DNA from: Azolla caroliniana
Lineage: Eukaryota; Polypodiophyta
DNA length: 64,000 nucleotides
Assembly (NCBI GenBank): GCA_043228905.1
Contig: JBHGNT010000006.1
Span: 8,928,001 to 8,992,000 of the forward strand
Reading direction: 5' to 3'
Positions 10,848 to 22,736 of the stretch are shown in pieces (the first letter of the stretch is position 1; the number at the start of each line of letters is the position of its first letter). The notes below the pieces were generated by a model. That model had not been told where the DNA came from, searched no databases, and saw only the letters and a list, made by a program, of their open reading frames with translations. A program made the translations under genes and the position numbers.

Positions 10848-11827
10848 TTTTTTTGAGATTCTAGGCACAGAAAAAGTTACATAGATCAATTTAGAACTTC
10901 GGAGGAAACAAAGAAATATATCAACCATACTCTACTTTCCTATAATAAAAATAATTGAATATATGTTCATAACATAATCTTGATGCAAAAAAGGCCATAC
11001 GATCATTTGTAAATACATGCCTCACTGCAAAACACATACATACACATGCAAGCACATCCACAAACACATTCATTCATTCTTACTTACTTAAGCAAACACA
11101 TACACACGCATAGAAAACCACATATAGACGTAAAAATGCTTACATACACAGATATACACAACCATATATATGCATACAAATATACATACATGCATATATA
11201 TACTATACACAAACAGATATATGTATACATGCGGATATACACATACACACTTTTACATAAATAAACTCATACATGTAAGCATGCATTCGTACATGTAACA
11301 TAGTATATCATATTATACATATAAAGAGAAAGAAAGAGAGAAACCAATCAAGCATACATTGGAATACAAGTTTCTTTCATATAATAAGACAGATAACGCA
11401 GAGTATATTGATTCTACAAGAATTTCATGAAAAACTGGTAGATGATGGATGCTAAACTTTCTGATGGAGGCAGAAAAAAAAATTCCAAACTTTCATTAAG
11501 ATTCTCAACATTGAATGCAGAAAAAAACAAAAAACAAAAAAAATACTCATCTTACTTCTGACGATTACGCTATGTGTGAAGACAGAACCAAATGGCGAGA
11601 CAAAAAAATGCAGAAGAAATTTCGTTACAGGGAAAGCATCGGTTTCATTGTTTCAAATTTCCCGGAATTTACAGACATACCCCTCTCTCGGGTCAGATTT
11701 CCCGAAATTACACGCTGCTACCCCTCCTCATTTTTCAAAATTCGCAAGAATACCCTCCATTATCATTTCTGGCTAAGGGTGCCTTGTCTCCACTAGAGAG
11801 GTCCCCTGGGTCAACATTGGCTTCTCT
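10848..11827. other. Intergenic region with TACA-rich repeats
   Basis: From about 11030 to 11310 the sequence is a degenerate array of TACA/CATA/TATA units (for example tacatacacatgcaagcaca). From 11640 to 11765 there is a degenerate repeat of TTTCCCGRAATTACA and TACCCCTC-type units. Reading frames here are products of the simple sequence; no gene was recognised. Confidence 0.6.
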
Positions 11828-14101
11828 ATGGACAAAAAAAAATACATAAAGGGGGGGGACCCTATGGACCCAAATACTTATAGGACCATTATGATAGGTC
11901 ATACCCTTGCTAAATTATATGGTGCAGTAATGGAGGCAGAGCTTAGTGATTATCTGGAGACCTTAAATCTTCGTGCACCTGAACAGGCTGGCTTTAGACG
12001 AGCCTTCTCCACTATTGATCATATCTTCACACTTAGATGCTTAATTGACCAGACTAAGGCTCGCAAGAAGAAACTATATTGTTGTTTTGTGGACTTCCGC
12101 AAAGCCTTTGACACGGTCCCTAGAGAGCGATTGTTTGATAGGCTTAAGAGCTTGAGGATACCAGATGACATGTTTTGGGCCATCTACGCACTATATGAAC
12201 AAGTGTTCGGGTGTGTTCGATGCCCAAGTGGCATATCCGATAGTTTCACTAGCACTATTGGTGTAAAACAAGGTTGCCCCTTATCTCCGACTCTTTTTGG
12301 GATCTACATTGATGAAATCACAGATTTTATTGCTCATAAGGGAGGCAATGGAGTAGTCCTTGGGGATACGTAGGTGCGTATCTTGCTCTATGCAGACGAC
12401 ATAGTTTTGCTCTCTGAATCCGAACACGACCTACAAAGGCACCTTAATGCCTTAGATGACTTTTGCACACAACGAGGATTGGTGGTGAATCTAGGGAAAA
12501 CTAAAGTCCTTATCTTCCACACGTCGGCCCAAGTTAGAGCTAAGTGTCACCTAACTATCTCCCATAACCCAATTGAGGTGGTTGGATCATATGTCTATCT
12601 CGGAGTCACTTTCAGTGCCCACTCAGGTAAATTTTTGAGGACACAAGCAGCGAAGGATAGACTTACAAGAGGACATGCATCCCTCTCACTCCTCGAGAGA
12701 CAATGCCACCAAGCATACTTCCAAGAGCCACGAACTAAAGGGTGGCTCTTTGACTCATTAGTGACTGCCTCTCTCATGTATGCATCAGCGGTTTGGGCTC
12801 CAGGACTACCATCTTTCATGTGGACCCAATTAGAGAGACCATTGGTGATGATGTTATCACGCCAACTCCGAAGCAAATCGTCGGTCCCACATGACATTAT
12901 TAGGGCTGAGTTCACTCTACCCCCTATGTTGGTAGAAGCACTTTTTCAACTTGTAGTCTTTATCCACAGGATACATAACCAACCACTTGATAGAATATCC
13001 CATCAAGCCTTTAAGGCTTCTCGAGCACTGTATGAGTCCAGCTATACTAGCTCATGGTATGGCATGATGGTGAGTTGGCTTCTTGCCAACAGTCTAGACA
13101 TTAATAACCTCCCCCCCCTTAAGTACGACCACACGACTGATAACACTTTAATCTCTCATGAGGACCGTAAGAAAGTAATACGCCAAGAAATATGGCAAAT
13201 TTATACTCGGTATAAATGGATCACCCCACTAGAGCCACTCCCATCTAAAATGCCGTACTATAAGGAACACTTTATGCACTTCTCTAAGTTAGGTTTTATC
13301 ACGTGACCAAGATATCTAGATGTATTCTTACCACATGCACTAAGGGTTGCCATTGGTCAACTTAGAATATCCTCTCACCAACTTGAGATTGAGAATGGAC
13401 ATACTAATGGAGTCCCTAGGGAGGAAAGGATATGTGGGTTATGCCACATAGAGATAGAGGGTGAGTACCATTTTACATGCAAATGCCCCACCTATGCCGA
13501 GATAAGGGCAAAATACCAAGACATACTTGGTTCCTCTCCCACCCTCCCTAAACTATTAGATACACTAGATATAAAGAAATTAGGTAGATACATCTTAGAA
13601 TTGAAACAACACAGAGAGAATAAGTTACAAAACGTTGATAATAATGTTGCTAATGTTTACCAACATGTAACAAATGAAGTTTTTCAGAAATAGGGGGAGA
13701 CAATGAATGTTGACACACCTGCACCACTCAGGCTTTTCCTTGATGAAGCAGAAAATCAAAGAAGAACCAAATGCCCTTGGATGCCGGGTTTCAAAGCAAC
13801 TCGACGAGATGTAGAAGCAATAAAGAAAATAAGGGAACGTGAACTACACCGCCTAGAAGCCATGGCTAGGGCACTCTATGCATCGGGACCATGGGTCACA
13901 CCCACACCAAAAACTTTTGACCTCCCACTTCTTTTTGAGAGACTTGGGTGGAAATGAGATTAGGCTTAGTGCAAAGTTTTGTACACTACTAGAACTCTCT
14001 TAGCTTAAGCTATTTTCTTTTATTTTAGTTTTGATGATTGGATAAACACTCATTTTTGTTGTAAACCAATTGTCTCATGGGCCAAATTTGGCCTTAGAAG
14101 A
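11828..14101 (+). mobile_element. LINE family B, 5'-truncated, nearly intact RT to 3' end
   Basis: Non-LTR retrotransposon starting inside the reverse transcriptase. Visible RT motifs: DPNTYRTIMIGHTLAKLYG (11867), CFVDFRKAFDTV (motif A, about 12085), GVKQGCPLSPTLFG (motif B, about 12262), LLYADDIVLL (motif C, about 12384) and VNLGKTKVLIF (motif D). A TAG at 12371 interrupts the frame just before the YADD box, where the 52-kb copy has CAA. The frame then stays open to a TGA at 13304 (GFIT stop) and continues to a zinc knuckle CGLCHIEIEGEYHFTCKCP near 13435 and the end FDLPLLFERLGWK (stop 13955). The 3' UTR carries the palindrome GGCCAAATTTGGCC near 14080. It differs in RT sequence from the L1-type elements of this window; its clade was not assigned. 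Confidence 0.92.
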
Positions 14102-14189
14102 GTTTTTTACACTACTAGAACTCTCTTAGCTTAAGCTATTTTCTTTTATTTTAGTTTTGATGATTGGATAAACACTCATTTTTGTTGTA

Positions 14190-14190
<1 letters not shown>
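13976..14190 (+). repeat. 126-bp tandem duplication of the LINE B 3' UTR
   Basis: The block starting at 13976 (gttttgtacactactagaac) recurs at 14102 and runs almost identically for about 88 bases until it meets the CT tract at 14193. The second unit stops before the palindrome. Confidence 0.9.

Positions 14191-14192
<2 letters not shown>

Positions 14193-14227
<35 letters not shown>
14193..14227. repeat. (TC)n microsatellite between two LINEs
   Basis: About 17 TC dinucleotides, separating the end of LINE B from the 5'-truncated start of LINE D. Confidence 0.97.
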
Positions 14228-14232
<5 letters not shown>

Positions 14233-15252
14233 TACTTGTGGATGGGAAGTAAAACTAATGTTGTCCAATACCATGGTAACTCAAGTATTACTTTATGGAG
14301 TAGAAGTATGGGGTGGCACCATCTTTCTTAATGCATGGGATGAGATTAAGAAAATTCAAAAGATGTTTTTAAGGAGGCAATTAGGAGTTAAGTGCACTAC
14401 CTCTTACCAGGTTATGCTCTTGGAAGTAGGTGTTCGACCCATAGAACTATTGGCACTCCAAAGAGTATATAAATACATTACAAAAGTCAAGAATATGCCG
14501 AATCATCGATTACCACATCTTGCTTGGAATGTTGGATGTAAACAACAAAAGAATCATAAAAGTAAGATTCTCTGATCCGGTTGGATTGTTGACATAAGGA
14601 AATGGTTTAAAAGATGGGGTGTGGATGATCTTTCGGAGCTTTCATGCAATGCTATGCAATATGTAATGATTGAGGAAAGGTTGGTGGAATCATTAAGGAT
14701 GAAGTGGGAAGATGCTAAGAGGACAAAGCTAGAATACTACATTGCAAATGTCAACCCTGAATGTTGGTCTCAATATAAAGCAAGAATGCCTATTGATCGT
14801 ATCCAACATTATCTCATTACCAATATGAGCAGTAATGCTCATTGAGCCCTGACACTACTTCGCACTCGATCTCACAAGTTAGGTATTGAAGTTGCATCAT
14901 GGTATCAAAATGTAACGGACTTGAAGACATTCAAAGTATGCAATGAAGGCATGGTAGAGGATAAATGTCAGTTGCTCTTCACATGCTCGACACATAGTGC
15001 AATTAGTTCAAGATATGCTAACATACTAAGAGGGAGTGATAACTTAAGTGCCATACTTAAGACACCAACAAGAAGGTTGAGCTCATATGTGTATTCTTTA
15101 TTCACACATAGAGACATTGCGCTTCAATCTATGAATACCCCTTGTTAGGAAGGAGACACATATCAAGAACACATGTATACTCTGGTCCCATAGGTCAAAA
15201 TTGGCCTCTTTATGGACGATAAAAAATTCTAATTCTAATTCTCTCTCTCTCT
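14228..15252 (+). mobile_element. LINE family D, 5'-truncated
   Basis: Starts within the region after the RT (LLYGVEVWGGTIFLNAW, shared with family C's LLYGVEVWGGSIP) and continues through a C-terminal zinc-knuckle-like region (CNEGMVEDKCQLLFTCSTHS near 14940). It ends with the coding stop near 15148, the terminal block GGTCAAAATTGGCC at about 15193, GACGATAA, then ATTCTA repeats and CT dinucleotides. Stop codons at 14572 and 14843 interrupt the frame; the minus-strand copy at the window end reads through the latter. CT runs flank it on both sides. Confidence 0.85.
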
Positions 15253-18200
15253 AGTAATATATGAATTATGAAATTGTGGAGTTACACTTGATAGGAGGAA
15301 TACAAGATCTTGTCGAGCCACTAAAAAAAGCTTCAAGGATCCCAATGCGTCCATCATCCCTCATACTAGATACATCATAACACTTCGATAACAACCAATG
15401 CAAATGGTTGCCATACATAATGCACTACATACCTACAACCCCTTAACTCCTCTTGTGTTGGCCTATGTGAATTCTTTAACGAGCATAATGGTTATACCAA
15501 TATGCCTTTTAATCGTCAAATGTGCAAAGGTAGTCAAACAATACCTTAAAGCTAGAGCTCCTTAGACACATAAACCAACTTGAGACTTTACTTTTCATCT
15601 CAATGTAGGAGTGGTATGGAAGCCAATGCTTGAGTTGGTATGGAATTACTATTCAATGTCTATGCTTTATTACTATTCAATGCGAATTGACCAAAGCTTT
15701 ATTACCAAGAGAGCATTGAGTGTTCAACAAAAATAGATTTGAAGCATTTAAATGATCAACGCCACTAAGATGACCTAATTCACAACAAATATTGTTTTGA
15801 TTGGCCATGCCACACAAAGATCAACCAAATCTCTTTCTATACCTCGAGTAAGCATAAACTTACATATACTCATGTTTTAACCCTAACACAAATGCAAATA
15901 CATTGAACACATCCATGCTTGTAGCTATATTATTAGCTAGACCTTTAAGAAACAAGAACAAAGACATCTAACAATGCTAGAGCTATCAATTGTTTCCCTA
16001 ATAGGAGATCAAATCCAAGAATATCTCCCGGATAGCCAAATTATGCATCATAATATGATTTGGGTGAGTAGCATTGGAAATCAATAATGGGCTCAATGAG
16101 CACCGTTGTATTGATTTGTGACATTGCACATATACCCAATATGAAAGTTAGGCATGATGTCCTTGCACCGAAATCTATTTGAGACATAGCTTAGGTAATA
16201 AACAACCAACTTACATGATTGTATGCCCTCTCTATTGCAATTTCTTGTTATGATTTTGTAGCATAAAAATTACACACATTTGTAGATTCAAAATTTTATG
16301 AAGGATGTCCACACACGTACATCCATATTAGATAGGTTAGACAACAAAAAGTAGACCATTCTAGTTGGCAAAAATCTTATAAAACTCACCCATTATGATA
16401 TATATCTCTACTACCAAAAGACATGGATGAGGCAACTTTAGATACAAGCTTAATGAAACAATTTTTTATTTTTTATTTTTTTTAAAGAAGTTTCACCTTG
16501 GTATTAATGGAAAGATGCCAAAATGCTACAAATTCATACAATATATTACAACCCTCATATCCACATCAACCAGCATGTCAAGTATCAAAAACCCTCATGT
16601 AGGGTATTTTTCATCAATCACACATCTTATTGGAACTCTACATTTCTCGAAACAATATCAAAAGAGGACCTTTAAGTTGCTCAACAAATGCTTTCACTTT
16701 TTTGTTTGTAATTCCATCTCCACCTTTTTATTGCATCATCAAAAATATATGAAAGGATACACTCCACCACATTGTCATTTATATATTCGTCCAAAGTCAT
16801 CACAACTTGGTGTCTAACCTTCTCCATGATTGATCCAAATAATGTTGAACTTTATTGTATTAGTTAATCATTAAGATAGCTTTCCTAACCTAAAGGAGTT
16901 GTGAAATGTTGAATGCAATTATGTACATATAAGGATTGATATTCAAATTACCATCTATCTCTAGGCATTACCACATTTTAATCTAGCATGGGAGGCATGC
17001 AAGAATTTATGGGCCTAACAATTATATCATCTAGTTCCCCCTTCATGCACATCATATGAGATTTGAAGGTTATGCACATCGTACTCTTGTAGAGCTTGAG
17101 ACAAGGTTACTTGTATGTCTAACAACACGTATATCTATGGAGAGTGACACCCACAAATGCATTACATCCCAATGATTTTGGATGAGTCTCATAGTTTCTT
17201 CACATAGCAATGCATGCAAAATAACATAATGATGGCAACAAGTTGAATATTAGAGAGACAAATATCCCATGAAAGAATGTTGTGAGCCTAATTTTTTTCT
17301 TATAAACTCTTTATCAAGTATCATATAATTTGGTGAAAATGATCATGTCCAATAATGAAGAATTAAATATAGGGGGTTTCCTTACCAATAAACATCCAAA
17401 AGCATCCATCGTATGATGTGTGCATTCCATGAAAACTGGAAAAATGGTTAGATAATGACTACACTTGAGACACCTACATTATCAACACTTCCAAATGGAA
17501 TACCTCATCATGCATTGCATATATGTTGATCAACAACCTCCCTATTTATCTATGTTATGTTGATTGAAAGGTACCACCAAGTTTTGTTCAATTAACCCAA
17601 CATCATGAATCATAAACCAATTTGTTATTGAAGAAAGTAGGGTTTCACCACACTTTGAGGTTTCCCACTAGGAATAAAAGTGTTACTATATATATATAGG
17701 AAAGGTGAGACAAAAGTCTATTGGGTTGTTCTTCTATTCTAAAAATAACTAACTTGCCATAGCTTAATCCACTAGTACACCAAATATACCAATTGTATTT
17801 TTCTCATAAAGAAACAAATAATATGCCTATGTCATAAAACATGGAGAAGACTTTAAGGATTTCCTTTCACGCATCTCCACTTTTATAATATTTGTGGATT
17901 CTACACTCATTGATGTCAAGTATCCCTTAGAGCCTCGTTAGTAACTTCATGAAGAGCAACCAATATGTTCACTATCTTATTTGACAATAACAAGTTGATC
18001 ATTGTGATTGTGGAAGCATTTTGAAACATGGCTATGAAAACGCTTTCTGAATCTTTAGTTCTTCGTTGTTTTACACTTGTCTAGTTCTAACCATAAGCTT
18101 CAACCTTTGACATAGTTTGCCCAAACCAAAGTATTAAAACTATGGACAACTTTCTCTCTTTGACTTCTTTTTTAAAGATCACAATCTGTCACTCTCTAGT

Positions 18201-19171
18201 TTCTTTTATATAAATGGAGAGAAGATTTCACAACTTTCCCACATTGTTCCCACTATACTCAATAGTTTGGGGTCCATGGGAGATAGTATTTTGTCTAGTT
18301 CATGTGTAGAGTAAAACAATTTTTGCTACCTAACAAACGATAACAATAATGGTGATACACATATTGTAAGATACAAACTTGGAACCAATAAGTTTACAAA
18401 TTTTAAGGAATTTGAGGAAATATCAAACCTTGAAGTACAAACCTTCTATCAACTAACTTCATATCTATTTTCTAAATTTTAGAGAGAGGAAAAAAATATT
18501 GTGGAGAGAGAGGGAAGGAGGAGAAATCACATGTATATAATTTTGGTAGGGTGCTTTCCACCCGCAAAATGCCTTTTTTTGGGTTGCACCTAAGATCATA
18601 GAATAGACATGATAGTGATATATCTCTCTAGCTCAACTATGTGCTCTTTTGTAATTCTTGAAATTACAAAACTAGTTTGTTATTTTACAAACCAACTTCA
18701 TTACATGTTCTTTTGTAATCCCTTAGATTACAAAACTAGCCATTAAAAGTAAAAAGTTGAACGTTGTTTCTTCCAAGTTTTTAGGTTTTTCTTGTATCCA
18801 AGGAGAAATTTTAAGCCCATGCTTAAAGATAAGCTCTCATAAGAGTATATCAAAGCCACCTATGAACGTTAAAAGCAATATGCCAATAATGATAATGTTT
18901 CATTGACCAATGGTTGATTACAAGAAGGTTAGGTCCTAGGTCTCGTGAAACTTGAATAGTTGTTTAGCGAAATATGCTTGAAAGTTAAGATATGTTCGCC
19001 TACTCATTTCCAATTCGATGATGTATTATTCCAAGCCTTAATAATGTTCTCTTTACCATCCGCAATCTTACTTATAAATAAGGTTAGAACCTAGAAAAAT
19101 GAGAGTTTTATCATGGCATTTTCTTTGTCCACATGAATGTGTTTGCCCTATAACTAATCTACTATAACAAG
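15253..19171. other. 3.9-kb gene-free AT-rich stretch
   Basis: No open frame here resembles a protein I recognise. Near 16465-16530 a T-rich run followed by CACCTTGGTATTAATGGAAAG resembles the 3' end of an L1-type element on the minus strand, as also near 23455, 37395 and 47340. Otherwise nothing is recognised. Confidence 0.55.
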
Positions 19172-22102
19172 TCAAAGTTTAAATACCAAAGTGAACAAAA
19201 GACTACTAAAATAAAATGCATGGACGAAAAGACCTCTAAAAGAGAAATATATAGAGATGGTAAGGAAAATATATAGGCACATAAAAGAAATAAAGAATTT
19301 GATGGCTAAAAATAAATCATAACTCAAGTGCTTCTCGTCATTGTCCTTCATGCTATAACACATAAATCTCAAATCAGAAATGGATGTTTCATTTGATTGT
19401 GGTGTTACATACTTAGAGCGCGTGGTTGATAGTGGCTTAACAGTATCCAATGCTTGGAGAGTTCTGTCCATCAGTCCATTATTCCGCAAATAACTATAGG
19501 ATTTTCTTTTCAAAGATTTACTAGATTTTGCTTTCATCAATGTTTTAGTATCTTCTCCACTAACACTTGTATATATATTCGATAAGGTAACATATGATGA
19601 ACAACACATCGGATCAATTTCTAACATAGAATGTGCTACCCTGTTTCCTATCTTCACATCGCTACACGAGCCTAATACAGCTGTCCACGATATCAATGAA
19701 GGCTTAAAAGGCATCCTAATCACCAATTCATCAACTTCTTCTAGACAACCAGCTCTACTTAGCAGATCAATCATGCAATCGTAATGCTCTAAACCAGGAT
19801 TGATTCCATACTTGACCTTCATTAATTGGAAAATATGCCTACCATCATCAACCAAGCCAGCATGGCTACATGCAGAAAGGGTGTGGGTGAAAGTTATTGA
19901 ATCTGGAACAAATCCTTCTTTCAGCATTTGATAAAAGATCTCAACCACGACCTTCCCACATCCATGTTGAGCATAAGCAGCAATTATAACATTGAATGAA
20001 ATCACATCATGCTCCAGCATTTCATCGAATACTCTTTGTGCATCTACAAGTTTTCCACACCTACCGTACAGGTTCACAAGAGCAGTACCAAGTAGCACAT
20101 TTGAGCCCAATTCACTATGAATCATTTGCGTGTATATATGCTTGCCCTTGCCAAGAACACATAAACTTGCACATGCACCAAGACAGCTTATGTAAGTAAC
20201 GTGATTAGGAATGACTCCTTTTTGTAACATTTCATCAAACAACTGGAGTGCATGCAACCCTTGCCCTCGTTGGACATACAAACTAATAATTGCATTCCAG
20301 GCTGCATTAGTCTTTTCTGATAACTCATTGAACAACCTTTGAGCAACATCCAAACTTTCACATTTTCCATACATAGATATGAGAGTGGTCACTATGGCAT
20401 CTACTGATCTAAATCCACTATAAATTATCATGGCATGTATTCTCTTTCCTTCACTTAGATGCCCCTGAATTGCTTCAAGGATACTTAAAAATGTAACCTT
20501 ATCAGGTAAGACTGATTCAGATTGCATTTGATCAAACATTCGAAGTGTATCTTTTAGTTTTCCATATCGTGAATGTGCTGTTATCATGGTATTCCAAGTG
20601 ACAGCATCACACACTAACAAACTTTGAAAGACACTATTTGCTTCATCTGTATAACCACATTTTCCATACAAGTTTATTAGAGAGTTTGAAATGTAAAGAT
20701 CCATGTCATAACCAAACTGAACAATTTGAATATGCAATCTTTTGCCTAAGCCTATATTCAACTGATTGGTGCAAGATAACAAGACATTGCAAAAGGTAAC
20801 TTCATTTGCTGTAATTTCCATTAATTGCATTTGTTTGAAGTATTCAAACACTTTCTTATCGTGTCCTTGCTGCGCAAGTGCTGTGATAATAGCATTCCAG
20901 TAGATAACATTACGATCTGGGATGTCTTCAAAGATGCATCGTACATCTTCAAGCTCACCACGCTGTGCATAGATTGATAAAATGCTGACCAAGGTCACTT
21001 TATCTGGAGTTATTCCTTTTTGTTTCATTGAATACAGAAGTTCAAGAGCCTCCTTTATAAATCCAAGCTGAACATACGCCCCGATCATTGTATTCCAACA
21101 GAACAAGTTCCGGTTCGGAAGTACGTCGAATATATATTTGCCATCTTCTATTTCTCCACATTTTCCATACATATTGATTAATGCACTGGCAACTTTAACA
21201 TCGATTTCAATTCCATTGTGTGCAATGCGAGCATGCATTATCTTACCAGCACTCAACAACACTTTCTCAGCACATCCTGAGATGATGCTGATGAAAGTTA
21301 TCCTATCGGGAAGTAACCCTTCTTGCAATATTTGTTCAAAGCTCTGTAAGAACCTCTCTACAAACATATCCTGAGAGAACACACCAATCATAGCATTCCA
21401 AGATACCACATTCCTCTCATCCATGCCATCGTGCATTCGCATTGCTTCTTCCAAATTGCCGTGTTTCCCATAGAAACTTATGAGAGATGTTGAAACAACA
21501 CGGTCCTGCTGAAATCCTAAATAAAATAAACATGAATGCAATCTTCTCCCTTGTTCTAAATTTGATCCATGGCCAGCATACAAACAGATGATATTCACAC
21601 ATGTTATTCTATCAGGAGCTATTCCTTCCAACATCATTTGATCGAAAAAATATTGTGATTCATGTATTAATCCATGCTTTGCAAAAGCGCCAATCATATA
21701 ATTACACAAATAAGCACTTTTACCTTCTATATTCATGAACAAATCCTGTGCAATGCGAAAATGATCACATTTCACATACATTTGAATAAGGAAGCTTGCA
21801 ATATATGGATCATTCCTCAGTTTAATATTCTCCAAGTAGCGATGAAGCCGCTTTCCTTCTTGAAGAAGCTTCAAATTTCCACAAATTTGTAGAAGAGATG
21901 CGAATGAAGAGGAATTGAAGTAGAAATCGTTCCGATCTATCAGGTCAAGAGCTCGAGTGAGCCGTGAAATGCTGGTTCTAGATTCTATACAGTGCGAAGA
22001 GAAGAAGACTATGGAGACCTTCTGCAATCCTCTGCTTTTGTCTGACACGAGAGGGGGACTCAGAACCCCTAGGAATTGTAGCATCCTGCAAAAGCTCGCC
22101 AT
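19172..22102 (-). CDS. PLS-class pentatricopeptide repeat protein ending after an E1-like motif
   Basis: Single open frame of 976 residues from the ATG at 22102 (MASFCRMLQFLGVLSPPL). PPR proteins bind organellar RNA sequence-specifically and act in editing, splicing or stability. The N-terminus is rich in Ser/Arg and hydrophobic residues, plausible as an organelle presequence. Repeats begin near residue 60 and run to about 840 in P-L-S order, with many LINMYGKCG, RNVVSWNAMI and GITPDKVTLVSILS type blocks. The array closes with LEHYDCMIDLLSRAGCLEEV and an E1-like stretch (AVLGSCSDVKIGNRVAHSML, SSYVTLSNIY). E2 and DYW domains do not follow; instead about 100 unrelated residues end in a strongly hydrophobic segment. 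The frame continues open upstream through a minisatellite to 22681, which is not considered coding. The C-terminal tail may be read-through after a truncation, so the gene may be a partial pseudogene. Confidence 0.88.
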   Translation of the reverse strand: MASFCRMLQFLGVLSPPLVSDKSRGLQKVSIVFFSSHCIESRTSISRLTRALDLIDRNDFYFNSSSFASLLQICGNLKLLQEGKRLHRYLENIKLRNDPYIASFLIQMYVKCDHFRIAQDLFMNIEGKSAYLCNYMIGAFAKHGLIHESQYFFDQMMLEGIAPDRITCVNIICLYAGHGSNLEQGRRLHSCLFYLGFQQDRVVSTSLISFYGKHGNLEEAMRMHDGMDERNVVSWNAMIGVFSQDMFVERFLQSFEQILQEGLLPDRITFISIISGCAEKVLLSAGKIMHARIAHNGIEIDVKVASALINMYGKCGEIEDGKYIFDVLPNRNLFCWNTMIGAYVQLGFIKEALELLYSMKQKGITPDKVTLVSILSIYAQRGELEDVRCIFEDIPDRNVIYWNAIITALAQQGHDKKVFEYFKQMQLMEITANEVTFCNVLLSCTNQLNIGLGKRLHIQIVQFGYDMDLYISNSLINLYGKCGYTDEANSVFQSLLVCDAVTWNTMITAHSRYGKLKDTLRMFDQMQSESVLPDKVTFLSILEAIQGHLSEGKRIHAMIIYSGFRSVDAIVTTLISMYGKCESLDVAQRLFNELSEKTNAAWNAIISLYVQRGQGLHALQLFDEMLQKGVIPNHVTYISCLGACASLCVLGKGKHIYTQMIHSELGSNVLLGTALVNLYGRCGKLVDAQRVFDEMLEHDVISFNVIIAAYAQHGCGKVVVEIFYQMLKEGFVPDSITFTHTLSACSHAGLVDDGRHIFQLMKVKYGINPGLEHYDCMIDLLSRAGCLEEVDELVIRMPFKPSLISWTAVLGSCSDVKIGNRVAHSMLEIDPMCCSSYVTLSNIYTSVSGEDTKTLMKAKSSKSLKRKSYSYLRNNGLMDRTLQALDTVKPLSTTRSKYVTPQSNETSISDLRFMCYSMKDNDEKHLSYDLFLAIKFFISFMCLYIFLTISIYFSFRGLFVHAFYFSSLLFTLVFKL

Positions 22103-22103
22103 A

Positions 22104-22123
22104 GATCGATCGATCGATCGATC
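22104..22123. repeat. (GATC)n tract at the PPR start codon
   Basis: Five GATC tetranucleotides directly in front of the chosen PPR ATG, in what would be its 5' leader. Confidence 0.9.
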
Positions 22124-22132
22124 ATGATGAGA

Positions 22133-22736
22133 AGAAAACCAGCCAGTTTGCGTCCAAAAAATGTATTTGGATGGGCATGTGTGAAACCGGCCATTTGTTT
22201 CGAAAATATGGATGTGTTTGGACGTGCATGTGTGAAAACTAGCCATTTTGCGTCCAAAATATGTATTTGGATGGGCATGTGTGAAACCAGCCATTTGTTT
22301 CGAAAATATGTATCTGGACGGGCATGCGTGAAAACCGGCCATTTGTGTCGAAAATATGTACTTGGATGGGCATGTGTGAAACCGGCCATTTGTGCCAAAA
22401 ATATGTATTTGGACGGGCATGTGTGAAAACCGGCCATTTGCATCGAAAATATGTATTTGGATGTGCATGTGTGAAACCAACCCATTTGTGCCGAAAATAT
22501 GTATTTGGACGGGCATGTGTGAAAACCGGCCATTTGTGTCAAAAATATGTATTTGGATGGGCATGTGTGAAACCGGCCATTTGTGTCGAAAATAGGTATT
22601 TGGATGGGCATGTGTGAAAACCAACCATTTGTGCCGAAAATATGTATTCAGATGGGGAGGTGTGAGACCAAACATTTGCATTGAAAATGTGTATTTGGAT
22701 GGGAAGGTGTGAAACTAGACATTTGAGTCGAAAAAA
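22133..22736. repeat. Minisatellite with alternating 47- and 48-bp units
   Basis: About twelve units of the form gtatttggaYgggcatgtgt + gaaa(a)ccggccatttg + tgtcgaaaatat. Through the first ten units, odd units carry GGATGGG with GAAACC (47 bp) and even units mostly GGACGGG with GAAAACC (48 bp), giving a 95-bp dimer. The last two units are divergent. It has few stop codons, so it produces long spurious open frames on both strands, one of them in frame with the PPR gene. Confidence 0.95.

Noticed and set aside
22069-22681. Open frames on both strands over 22.1-22.7 kb, including a 193-codon N-terminal extension of the PPR protein
   Set aside because: They are translations of the 47/48-bp minisatellite, with repeated FTHAHPNTYF-like text. 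The same repeat is open in several frames on both strands.
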